DNA from: CAVQND01 sp049518415
GTDB lineage: Bacteria > Verrucomicrobiota > Verrucomicrobiia > Limisphaerales > UBA8199
DNA: 64,000 bases
Direction: 5' to 3'
Assembly: GCA_049518415.1 (NCBI GenBank)
Contig: JBEKRX010000071.1
Coordinates: 1 to 64,000, forward strand
Under the pieces are notes generated by a model. It made no database searches. It was given only the letters and a program-made list of their open reading frames with translations, and was not told the DNA's origin. Position 1 is the first letter of the stretch; each line of letters starts with the position of its first letter. A program made the position numbers and the translations under genes. This document shows positions 24,781-32,446 of this stretch, piece by piece.

Positions 24781-27048
24781 CTACCTGATCCGGAGCCGAT
24801 AAAACCGGGCCGGGTTCGAGTTGGTCTCGGTGACGACGTTTTGGGGCCCTATGGCGTTGGTGACCACCAGGGGCACGGCGGTGACGTTGGACCAGGCGAC
24901 GTTGGCGCTGAGGGCGCCGTTGAATTGCAGCAGGTAATTGGTCAGGTCCGCCGGCCAGGAGACCAGCACCTGGTTGCTGGAGGAGAGTTGAATCGTGAGC
25001 CAGGGCGGCGACGTAACACGCGTAAGGTTGGTCACGCTGTTGTTGCCCGCCACAGGGTCATAGTCATAGGCCTCCACTGTGGCCATATTAGTGAGGGTCC
25101 CGGCCACCCGGGGAGCGACGCAGGTCAGCGTGATGGTGGCCGACCCGCCGGCGTTGAGGTCCCCGAGGCTGCAAAGCAACGAGTAGCCCACGGTGGTAAA
25201 GGAGCCCTGGGAGGTCGTTTTGGCCACCAGATTGGACAAGGAGGGTGGCGTGTCGCTCAAGCGCACATTGGGCGCGGTGTAGGGGCCGCTGTTGGTAATG
25301 GTAATCGTATAGACCAGGTTGCTGGAGGCGGGAACGGGATCGGGCGCGACCGTCACCTGGAGCGCCACGTCGCTGTAATCGGCCACGAACGGGGCCGCGG
25401 TGGCCGGCGCGCCGCCCGGGGTGGAGACGGTGATTGGCCCGGTGGACACGCCCTCCGGCACAGCAGCCATGATGGTCGTGTTGCCGGCGATGGTGAAGCC
25501 GGCGGCCAGGCCGTTGAACCGCACGGCCGTGGCGCCCAGGAGATTCAGGCCGGTGATGGTGACATTGGTTCCGGGCAGGCCGTGCTTGGGGTTGAAGTCC
25601 GAAAGGCTGGGCGCCCCATAGAACCACCGGCTGCCGCTGTCGGCCCTGCCGCCGGGGGTCATCAGGCTGAGCGGCCCGGTGGTCACGTCATCGGGCGCCA
25701 TTGCCCCGATGGTCGAGTTGTTCGTCACTACGAAGCTGGGGGCCGGGAGGCCGTTGAACCAGACGGTCCTGGCGTCGGTGAAATTCGCCCCCGAGAGCCG
25801 GACCCAAGTGCCCGCCGGCCCGTTGGCAGGAGTGAAAGTCGAGATGGTTGGCGGCAGATAGAAATTGCCCGGGCCGATGGCTGTGCCGTCGGAGGTCGTC
25901 ACGGAGATTGGGCCGGTGGCCGCCGCTGCGGGCACGAAGGCCGTGAGTTGGCTGAAAGTGAAGCCGGGCTGCAGGGCGGCGAGCACGCCGTTGAATCGCA
26001 CGGTCGGTGTTCCGGTTCCGGCGTTGAAATTGGCGCCCCAAACGGTCACGGCGGTATTCGGCGGACCGGAAGTGGGAGAAAAACTGTAGATCGCCGGCCA
26101 AACCACGAAGCTGGAGGCGGTGGTGACGGAGCCGGCGGGTGCATTCAAACGGATCGGCCCGGTGGTCGCGTTGGCCGGCACGGTGAACTGGAGGGTCGAG
26201 TTGTTGGTGGGAGTGACCTCGAGGGGAAGCCCGTTCAGCAGCACCGCGGTCGCCCCGAGGAAGTTGGCGCCCGTCAGCACCACGTTGGTTCCGGGCGGAC
26301 CCGCCGCCGGGGAGAAACCGGTGATGGCTGGCGGCACGAAAAAGTTCGAGCTGCTGGTGTAGCTCCCTCTTGGGGTGGTGACTGCGATCAGGCCGGTGGT
26401 CACTGTGCCCGGGGCGTTGATTTGCAGCCGGCTATCCGATTCAGCAAAAAGGCCCGTCCCTGGCTTGCCGTCGAAAGTCGCACTGGTGGCGCCGGTGAAG
26501 TGCTCTCCGTTCAGGATCACCTGGACGCCGCCCGCCCCGCGCCAAGGGCTGAAATCATGGATGTATGGGCCGGGGCCGACGACGACGAAATCCTGGAGGC
26601 TGGAAGCGGCGAGGCCATTGACGATCACAGTAATCGTGCAGGGGCCCGCCGGCGCTGCCGCCGGCACCTCGGCCTGAATGTCAGTGTCGCCGACCGCCCT
26701 GGCCAGCGGGTCTGGCACGTTGCCGAACTTCACCACCAGCGTCCCCGAGAGGCCGGGATAAAGGCCGGTGCCGTGAATGTGCACGTAGTTTGGGTCGCCG
26801 GTCGCCGCAAAGGCCGGACTGAAATCAGTAATGACCGGCGCCCCGAGGAGCTGACCCACGCCGGCGAACAGCAGCAGGGCCGGACCGACGAAACCAGAGC
26901 TAAGTACTGGGTGACGTAAATACGATGACGTAGGCGGCGAGGGATTTTTGGCGCAGACGAGGCGCGAGCACCGAGCATATCCGCAGCGATCTGTGAGGTG
27001 CGAGCAACGAAGTCTGCGCCACCATCTGCGGGGGCAAATCAATGACAC
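24781..27048 (-). CDS. Exported IPT/TIG-repeat and DUF11 protein
   Basis: The ~755-residue frame contains about seven IPT/TIG Ig-like repeats, each opening with a variant of PxIxxFSPxxGPPGTxVxLxG and closing with a GPIxVxTPxG strand (~85-560). A DUF11 domain follows (~565-680: LQVTVAPDPVPASSNLVYTI, LNAGGSATITL, NNSVTNLTRV), then a C-terminal LxW-type module ending ARFYRLRIR. The hydrophobic segment FVGPALLLFAGVGQLLGAP is a signal-peptide core, but about 48 residues lie before it. Those upstream residues overlap an inverted repeat, so the annotated start at 27048 is doubtful. An extracellular adhesin or scaffold role is inferred. Confidence 0.72.
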   Translation of the reverse strand: MSLICPRRWWRRLRCSHLTDRCGYARCSRLVCAKNPSPPTSSYLRHPVLSSGFVGPALLLFAGVGQLLGAPVITDFSPAFAATGDPNYVHIHGTGLYPGLSGTLVVKFGNVPDPLARAVGDTDIQAEVPAAAPAGPCTITVIVNGLAASSLQDFVVVGPGPYIHDFSPWRGAGGVQVILNGEHFTGATSATFDGKPGTGLFAESDSRLQINAPGTVTTGLIAVTTPRGSYTSSSNFFVPPAITGFSPAAGPPGTNVVLTGANFLGATAVLLNGLPLEVTPTNNSTLQFTVPANATTGPIRLNAPAGSVTTASSFVVWPAIYSFSPTSGPPNTAVTVWGANFNAGTGTPTVRFNGVLAALQPGFTFSQLTAFVPAAAATGPISVTTSDGTAIGPGNFYLPPTISTFTPANGPAGTWVRLSGANFTDARTVWFNGLPAPSFVVTNNSTIGAMAPDDVTTGPLSLMTPGGRADSGSRWFYGAPSLSDFNPKHGLPGTNVTITGLNLLGATAVRFNGLAAGFTIAGNTTIMAAVPEGVSTGPITVSTPGGAPATAAPFVADYSDVALQVTVAPDPVPASSNLVYTITITNSGPYTAPNVRLSDTPPSLSNLVAKTTSQGSFTTVGYSLLCSLGDLNAGGSATITLTCVAPRVAGTLTNMATVEAYDYDPVAGNNSVTNLTRVTSPPWLTIQLSSSNQVLVSWPADLTNYLLQFNGALSANVAWSNVTAVPLVVTNAIGPQNVVTETNSNPARFYRLRIR
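26950..27020. repeat. Imperfect inverted repeat (~23-base arms)
   Basis: Left arm GGCGCAGACGAGGCGCGAGC(ACC) and right arm GGTGCGAGCAACGAAGTCTG(CGCC) pair imperfectly around a ~24-base loop. The element overlaps the doubtful 5' end of the TIG-protein frame. It looks like a REP-type element or a structured leader rather than coding sequence. Confidence 0.6.
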
Positions 27049-27108
27049 ATTTATGCTTTACAAACCCTGCCCCTTGAGGGTAAGCTTGCCTCCCGAACTG
27101 AAGAATTT

Positions 27109-27552
27109 ATGCGAAATCGAATCCCTTTCCTTGCCGCCCTGGTCCTGGCTGCCGCCCTGGTGGGCGGGTGCGCCAACACCGAGCGCAAACTCGGGCGCGG
27201 CGTGAGCAATACCTTTGAAATCGTTCGCATGGGCGAGATGCGCCGCACCCTCGAGCAGTCTTGCTTGTTCGACGGCCCCAATACCGGCCACGCCACCGGC
27301 CTGATTCGGGGGCTTAACCGGACGCTGGCGCGGACCGGCATCGGGCTTTATGAGGTCGTGACTGCCGCCTTCCCGCCCTACGACCCGGTTTTCACCGATT
27401 TCATGTCCCCTGGTCCTGTGTATCCGGATAATTACCAACCCGGGCTGGTCGAGGACCCGGCCTTTTCCACCGACACCAATCTGGGCTTCAGCGGGGGCGA
27501 CATTGCGCCGATGGTGCCGGGCAGCCGTTTCCGGGTTTTCGATACTCACTAA
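27109..27552 (+). CDS. Exosortase system-associated lipoprotein, TIGR04073 family
   Basis: The 147-residue protein has a lipoprotein signal (FLAALVLAAALVGGC, Cys 21). TIGR04073-type landmarks follow: RKLGRGVSNTFEIVRMGEMR, LFDGPNT, LNRTLARTGIGLYEVVTAAF, PVYPDNYQPGLVEDP, NLGFSGGDIAPMVPGSRFRV. The family is found in genomes with exosortase/VPDSG or PEP-CTERM systems, and the window also encodes a VPDSG-tailed protein at 1594. A role at the membrane in handling sorted proteins is suggested by co-occurrence only. No exosortase gene is in this window. Confidence 0.82.
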   Translation: MRNRIPFLAALVLAAALVGGCANTERKLGRGVSNTFEIVRMGEMRRTLEQSCLFDGPNTGHATGLIRGLNRTLARTGIGLYEVVTAAFPPYDPVFTDFMSPGPVYPDNYQPGLVEDPAFSTDTNLGFSGGDIAPMVPGSRFRVFDTH

Positions 27553-27566
27553 TCACTGCCCCGTGG

Positions 27567-27585
27567 TCCCGATTCCGAATCGGGA
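27567..27585. repeat. TCCCG...CGGGA palindrome
   Basis: TCCCGATTCCGAATCGGGA is a perfect 19-base palindrome, 15 bases after the stop of the preceding lipoprotein gene. No T-run follows, so it is not a standard terminator. Other copies: 21157, 61526, 61562; degenerate at 2728. Confidence 0.65.
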
Positions 27586-27690
27586 GCGTTCGCCGCTGGA
27601 TTGTGCCGCGGGAAGACCGCGGTTTATGGTGCCAAGGCGCGTCCAAACTTTGGAGGTCGAGGCGCTCCCAGAGCTGATTTGCGCCCGCCA

Positions 27691-28581
27691 ATGACCCTGG
27701 AAAAACAATCGCCTGGCAAAGTCAACCTGCTGCTGAACATCCTCGGCGAGCGCGCGGATGGTTTTCATGAACTGGAAAGCGTCATGCACCCCATCGCGGT
27801 GTATGACCGGCTCAGCTTCACCCGGACCGGCCAGGGCCTCCAGTTGACCTGCGACGAAGCCAGGCTGCCGACGGACTCGCGCAACCTGGTTCGTCACGCC
27901 GCGGAACTCTTTTTCCAGGCCGCCCACATCAGCGAGGGCGTGCGCTTGCACGTGGAAAAACGAATTCCGCTGGCGGCGGGTTTGGGCGGCGGCAGCGGCA
28001 ATGCCGCCACCACGCTCCTGGGGTTGAACGAACTCTTTGGCCGTCCGCTCGGGCCCGAGGCCCTGCATTCGCTGGCGGCGCGCTGCGGCTCGGATGTCCC
28101 CTTTTTCCTGCAATGCACTCCCGCCCTGGCGACCGGGCGCGGCGAGCAAATCGAGCCGCTGGGCGCCTTTGCGGCCCTCCAGGGGACGGCGTTCCTGTTG
28201 ATTCACCCCGGTTTTGGCATTCCCACGGCCTGGGCCTATCAACAACTGGCCCGGTTCCCGGACGCCCTGCATGGCCGCCCGGGGCGGGCCCGGAAACTCA
28301 TCGCCCTGCTGCGCACCGCCCAGCTCAAGTCCGCCGGGGCGGAGTTTTACAATTCCCTCGAAGCCCCCGCCCTGGAAAAGTATCCGCTCCTGGCGCTGTT
28401 CCAGGAGTTCCTCCGCGCCAACGGCGCCGCCGCCACGCTTATGTCCGGCAGCGGTTCGGCCACCTTCGCCCTCCTCGCCAGCCCCGCCGCCGCCCAAACC
28501 CTGGCCGAGCAGTTCAAAGCCAAATTCGGCTCGGCCCACTGGACCGCCGTCGTGCCGGCAGTTGCTCACCCAGTCGCTTGA
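27691..28581 (+). CDS. ispE: 4-diphosphocytidyl-2-C-methyl-D-erythritol kinase
   Basis: ATG 27691 precedes TLEKQSPGKVNLLLNILGER, the normal IspE N-terminus; an upstream frame extension lacks homology. The ~296-residue protein has the GHMP-kinase loop PLAAGLGGGSGNAATTLLG, GSDVPFFLQ and the C-terminal GSGSATFAL. It phosphorylates CDP-ME in the MEP isoprenoid pathway in the cytosol. The catalytic Lys (SPGKVNL) and Asp (GSDVPFF) are present. Length is typical. It is a lone gene between the lipoprotein and the moxR operon. Confidence 0.93.
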   Translation: MTLEKQSPGKVNLLLNILGERADGFHELESVMHPIAVYDRLSFTRTGQGLQLTCDEARLPTDSRNLVRHAAELFFQAAHISEGVRLHVEKRIPLAAGLGGGSGNAATTLLGLNELFGRPLGPEALHSLAARCGSDVPFFLQCTPALATGRGEQIEPLGAFAALQGTAFLLIHPGFGIPTAWAYQQLARFPDALHGRPGRARKLIALLRTAQLKSAGAEFYNSLEAPALEKYPLLALFQEFLRANGAAATLMSGSGSATFALLASPAAAQTLAEQFKAKFGSAHWTAVVPAVAHPVA

Positions 28582-28787
28582 CTGTAAGCGTTGCTTACGT
28601 TATTCTTACGGGAAACGAGGTCCGCCTTCAGAACCTGCGTCTGGATTTCCTTGAGCCGGCCACGCCAGGTTCGGCGAGCCAGGGGCTTGCGCGGCTGCGC
28701 GGTGGCAGTGCCCGGATGCGCCCCGTGCGATAGTGCCCCGCTCAGATAACTTGAGTCGCCGCCGTTCCTTGCCTAGACTCGTGGAAC

Positions 28788-29768
28788 ATGAGCATTGCGT
28801 TGAATGAACAAGTCCAGGCGGCGGCGGCCTGGATCGGGAACCTGCGGGGCGAGATCGGCAAGGTCATCGTGGGCCAGGAGCAGTTGGTGGATCGCTTGCT
28901 GGTCGGATTGCTGGCCAACGGCCACGTCCTGCTCGAGGGCGTGCCCGGTCTGGCCAAGACGCTCTCGGTCCGCACCCTGGCGGCAGCCATCCACGCTTCT
29001 TTTCATCGCATCCAGTTCACGCCCGACCTGCTGCCGGCGGACATCGTCGGGACGCTGATTTACAGCCCCCAGGACGGCAAGTACCACGCCACCAAGGGAC
29101 CGGTGTTTGCCAACTTCGTGTTGGCGGATGAAATCAACCGGGCGCCGGCCAAGGTGCAGTCGGCCCTGCTGGAGACCATGCAGGAGCGGCAGGTCACCCT
29201 GGGCGGGGAGACCATGCCGCTGCCCTCGCCCTTCCTGGTCTTGGCCACCGAGAACCCGATCGACCAGGAAGGGACCTATCCGCTGCCCGAGGCCCAGGTG
29301 GACCGTTTCATGTTCAAGGTGCTGGTGGACTATCCCTCCTTCGGGGAAGAGCGCAAGATCCTGGACCGCATGGCCTTCACGGCCCCGGAAACTCGGGTCC
29401 AGCCGGTCATTCCCTTGGACGAGATCCTGCGAACGCGGCGGCTGGTGGACCAGATTCACGTGGACGCGAAGGTGCGGGATTACGTGGTCCACCTGGTCTT
29501 CGCCACCCGCCAGCCGGCGCACTACCAGCTCGACCTCAAGCATTTCATCCAGTTCGGCGCTTCGCCGCGCGGGACGATTTACCTGACGCTGGCCGCCCGC
29601 GCCTGGGCGCTGTTGCAAGGCCGCGCTTACGTGACGCCCGAGGACGTCAAGAGCATCGGCCCCGACGTCCTGCGCCACCGCATTATCCTGACCTACGAAG
29701 CCGAGGCGCAAGCGGTGACGACCGATGCGATTATCAAGAAGGTGTTTAACGCGGTGCCGGTGCCCTAA
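28788..29768 (+). CDS. moxR: MoxR-family AAA+ ATPase
   Basis: The 326-residue protein has Walker A EGVPGLAKT (~50-58), FTPDLLPADIVGT, Walker B FVLADEINRAPAKVQSALLE (~110-129), the sensor LATENPIDQEGTYPLPEAQ and the C-terminal lid domain. MoxR ATPases act as chaperones for von Willebrand factor A proteins. Here it is the first gene of moxR-DUF58-DUF4381-like-batA-batB, the classic BatI arrangement. The operon is implicated elsewhere in envelope stress tolerance. AACATG precedes with no strong ribosome-binding site. Confidence 0.95.
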   Translation: MSIALNEQVQAAAAWIGNLRGEIGKVIVGQEQLVDRLLVGLLANGHVLLEGVPGLAKTLSVRTLAAAIHASFHRIQFTPDLLPADIVGTLIYSPQDGKYHATKGPVFANFVLADEINRAPAKVQSALLETMQERQVTLGGETMPLPSPFLVLATENPIDQEGTYPLPEAQVDRFMFKVLVDYPSFGEERKILDRMAFTAPETRVQPVIPLDEILRTRRLVDQIHVDAKVRDYVVHLVFATRQPAHYQLDLKHFIQFGASPRGTIYLTLAARAWALLQGRAYVTPEDVKSIGPDVLRHRIILTYEAEAQAVTTDAIIKKVFNAVPVP

Positions 29769-29782
29769 TGAAGATGACCTTG

Positions 29783-29834
29783 GCAATGGGCAATTTGCAT
29801 TCGGCGATTGGCAATTGGCAATGGGAGATTGGCA
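29783..29834 (+). repeat. ATTGGCAAT repeat cluster, moxR/DUF58 junction
   Basis: Units GGCAATTTGC, ATTGGCAATTGGCAAT and GAGATTGGCA run from just after the moxR stop up to the ATG at 29835. The final unit gives GGGAG and the A-T-G itself, so the repeat provides the ribosome-binding region of the next gene. Confidence 0.7.
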
Positions 29835-30740
29835 ATGACGGTGACTGAGCTGCTGGAGACTGTTCGTCGCGTGGAGGTGCGCACCAATCGCCTGGTAAAC
29901 GACACCATGGTGGGCGCCTACCTGAGCCAGTTCAAAGGCCGGGGCATGGATTTCGACGAGTTGCGCGAGTATATCCCGGGCGACGAGGTCCGCGATATTG
30001 ACTGGAACGCGACCTACCGGATGGGCCGGCCTTTTGTGAAGCGCTACCGGGAGGAGCGCGAGTTGGCGATGGTGTTGGCCGTGGACATCTCGGCCTCGTC
30101 GGCGTTTGGCTCGTTGCGCCGGAGCAAACGTCAGTTCGCCGCCGAGCTGGCCGGTACGCTGGCGATTTCCGCCACCCGCAGCAGTGACAAGGTCGCGCTG
30201 CTGCTGTTCAGCGACCAGGTGGAGCTGTTCCTCCCACCCCGCAAAGGCCGCCGCCAGATCCTCCGGCTCATCCGGGAAACGCTCTTCTTCGAGCCCAAAC
30301 ACCGCGGCACCGACATCCCCGGCGCCCTGGCCTTCCTCAACCACGTCCTGCACCGGCGCTCGATTGTCTTCCTGCTTACCGATTTCCTGCACAATTTCGG
30401 CGCCGCGGCGGCCGGGCGCGACACGGTCCAGGAAATCGGCCTCACCAATGCCCGGCACGACCTGATCTGCCTGCACCTGCACGACCCCCGCGAAGGCGAG
30501 CTGCCCCCGGCCGGCCTGCTTACCCTCGAGGACGCCGAGACCGGCGAATTGCTCGAGGTGGATTCGAGCCGCGCGGCCGTGCGCGAAAAGTACGCCGCCA
30601 CCAACGCCCAACGGCTCGCCGAGCTGGACCGCGCCCTGCGCCGCGCGGGCGTGGACACGCTCCGCTTCAGCACGGCGGAGAGCTTCGCCCAGACGCTCCA
30701 GCGCTTCTTCGAAACCCGGCGGGGAAGGAGGAGAGGATGA
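29835..30740 (+). CDS. DUF58 domain protein
   Basis: ATG 29835 has GGGAG seven bases upstream. The ~301-residue protein matches DUF58: MDFDELREYIPGDEVRDIDW, NATYRMGRPFVKRYREERE, MVLAVDISASSAFGS, ALLLFSDQVELFLPPRKGR, IVFLLTDFLH. DUF58 proteins resemble von Willebrand A folds and form part of MoxR/Bat operons; the DISAS segment is a MIDAS-like DxSxS. It is presumably cytosolic or membrane-associated. The stop overlaps the next start (ATGA). Confidence 0.9.
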   Translation: MTVTELLETVRRVEVRTNRLVNDTMVGAYLSQFKGRGMDFDELREYIPGDEVRDIDWNATYRMGRPFVKRYREERELAMVLAVDISASSAFGSLRRSKRQFAAELAGTLAISATRSSDKVALLLFSDQVELFLPPRKGRRQILRLIRETLFFEPKHRGTDIPGALAFLNHVLHRRSIVFLLTDFLHNFGAAAAGRDTVQEIGLTNARHDLICLHLHDPREGELPPAGLLTLEDAETGELLEVDSSRAAVREKYAATNAQRLAELDRALRRAGVDTLRFSTAESFAQTLQRFFETRRGRRRG

Positions 30741-31357
30741 GCATCCGCATTGCCAATTGCCAATTGGCAATTGGAAATCTGCTGCTCGCGACGGCCTCGC
30801 TCACGGCTGGCACCAACTCTCCTGACCAAATCCCTCCCCTCCGTCCGCCGCGCGGCGAACTGCCGCCAGGCTTTTGGGAAGAATATGGACTGTTGGTGGT
30901 GGTTGGGGCTGTGCTGGCGCTTACGTTGCTGGGCGTGGCGGCCTGGTTCCTCAGCCGGCCCAAGCCGGTGGCCGTGCCGGCCCCCGAGGCGCTGGCGCGC
31001 CAGGCCCTCGAGCCGTTGCGCCGGCAGCCAGAAGAGGGCGGGCTGCTGAGCCGCGTCTCGCAGGTCTTGCGGCATTACCTCCAGGCCGCCTTCGGTCTGC
31101 CGCCGGAGGAACTGACCACCACCGAGTTCTGCCGCGCGCTCGGCGGGCACGAGCGAGTCGGGCCGGAGTTGGCGGCGGCCCTGAGCGAGTTCCTGCGCCG
31201 CTGCGACGAGCGCAAGTTTGCGCCGACCGCCCCGCCGCCGGCCCTCGGGGCCGTCGAGCAGGCCCTTAAGTTCATTGAGGCCTCCGAGCAACGCCTGGCA
31301 CGGTTGCGTCAGGCCGCCCAGGCGGTCCCAGCGGCGGCCAGCAAAGGGGGTCAGTAG
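30737..31357 (+). CDS. DUF4381-like membrane protein of the moxR/bat operon
   Basis: ATG 30737 overlaps the DUF58 stop by four bases. The 206-residue protein has a repeat-derived N-terminus (RIANCQLAIGN), a possible signal segment, a transmembrane helix (~51-72, GLLVVVGAVLALTLLGVAAW) and a cytosolic helical domain (LSRVSQVLRHYLQAAFGLPP, TTTEFCRALGGHERVGPEL). This matches the position and layout of the DUF4381 gene in such operons. The precise function is unknown. The first ~15 residues come from the ATTGGCAAT repeat family and are unlikely to be conserved. Confidence 0.75.
   Translation: MSIRIANCQLAIGNLLLATASLTAGTNSPDQIPPLRPPRGELPPGFWEEYGLLVVVGAVLALTLLGVAAWFLSRPKPVAVPAPEALARQALEPLRRQPEEGGLLSRVSQVLRHYLQAAFGLPPEELTTTEFCRALGGHERVGPELAAALSEFLRRCDERKFAPTAPPPALGAVEQALKFIEASEQRLARLRQAAQAVPAAASKGGQ
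30747..30776 (+). repeat. ATTGGCAAT repeat cluster at the DUF4381-like gene start
   Basis: ATTGCCAATTGCCAATTGGC AATTGGAAAT lies within codons 4-13 of the gene starting at 30737. It is palindromic and of the same family as 29783-29834 and 32450-32575. Confidence 0.7.
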
Positions 31358-31404
31358 AGCGACGCCTTGGGTTTCAAGGCCTTAAGGCCTCAAGGCTCGA
31401 GTGA

Positions 31405-32445
31405 ATGAACGGCAACCTTGAATGGCAATATCCGTGGTTGCTGGCGCTGCTGGCGCTGCTGCCCATTTATGCCTTTCTGCACGGACGCCCGGGCCGGCTC
31501 TCGGCCTTGCGGTTCCCGAGCGCGGACCTGGCCCGCGCGGCGGGAGCGCCGGCGCGGGCCGCCGCCGGGCGGCTGCTCCTCTTTCTCCGGCTGCTCACCG
31601 TGGGATTATGCGTCGTGGCGCTGGCCGGGCCGCGTTTTGCCAACGACCGCACCGAAACCCAGGCCAGCGGCGTGGACATCATGCTCGTGCTCGATTTGTC
31701 CTGGTCGATGATGGCCCTGGATATGGGCGGCCCCAACGAGCACGTCTCGCGCTATGACATCGCCGCGCAGGTGCTGGAGGATTTCGTCCGCAAGCGGCCC
31801 AGTGATCGCATGGGGCTGATCGTATTCTCGGCCGTGCCGTACCTGGCCAGCCCGCTCACGCTCAACCATCAGTGGCTGATCGAGAACCTCCATCGCCTCC
31901 ATGTGGGCCTCATCCGCGACCTGGGCACCGCCATCGGCGATGCCACCGCCGCCGCGGCCAAGCGGCTCAAGGCCCTCAAGGACAGCAAAAGCCGCATCAT
32001 GATCGTGCTGACCGACGGCGACAACAACCGCGGGGAAATCGATCCTGTGCCGGCCGCCCAACTCGCCGCCGCCCTGGGCGAGAAGGTCTATACCATCGGC
32101 ATCGGCATCGAGCAGCCCTGCCAATTGTATGCCTTCGAGCCCGCCACCGGCAAACTGCTCTTCGACGCCCGCGGCAACCTCATGCCCCGCATGACCCTCC
32201 AGCCGGCCAACTACGGTGTCCTCGGCAAAATGGCCGCCCTTTCCCAGGCCAAATTCTACCGCGCCACCAGCCGCCGCGAACTGCAAGGCATCTACAACGA
32301 CATCGACCGGCTGGAGAAAACCGAGGTCAAGCTCCGCCGGTTCACCACCTACCGGCCCCTCTTCGCCTGGCCCTTGTTGGCTGCCCTCGGGCTCTTCAGC
32401 CTCGAAATGGCCCTGTCTAACACCCGATTGCGGAGGGTGCCGTAA
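31405..32445 (+). CDS. batA: BatA-type von Willebrand factor A membrane protein
   Basis: The 346-residue protein has N-terminal membrane helices (PWLLALLALLPIYAFL and LLLFLRLLTVGLCVVALAGP), a VWA domain (~88-290) with the MIDAS sequence DLSWS (97-101), RMGLIVFSAVPYLASPLT and IVLTDGDNN, and a C-terminal membrane helix (PLFAWPLLAALGLFSLEMAL). The VWA domain is expected in the periplasm, binding a divalent metal and partner proteins. Members work with MoxR in envelope stress. An intact DxSxS supports metal binding. Confidence 0.9.
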   Translation: MNGNLEWQYPWLLALLALLPIYAFLHGRPGRLSALRFPSADLARAAGAPARAAAGRLLLFLRLLTVGLCVVALAGPRFANDRTETQASGVDIMLVLDLSWSMMALDMGGPNEHVSRYDIAAQVLEDFVRKRPSDRMGLIVFSAVPYLASPLTLNHQWLIENLHRLHVGLIRDLGTAIGDATAAAAKRLKALKDSKSRIMIVLTDGDNNRGEIDPVPAAQLAAALGEKVYTIGIGIEQPCQLYAFEPATGKLLFDARGNLMPRMTLQPANYGVLGKMAALSQAKFYRATSRRELQGIYNDIDRLEKTEVKLRRFTTYRPLFAWPLLAALGLFSLEMALSNTRLRRVP

Positions 32446-32446
32446 G

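Noticed and set aside
24841..26919. Plus-strand frame of 692 codons opposite the TIG protein
   Set aside because: Gly/Arg-rich antisense of repeated TIG codons.
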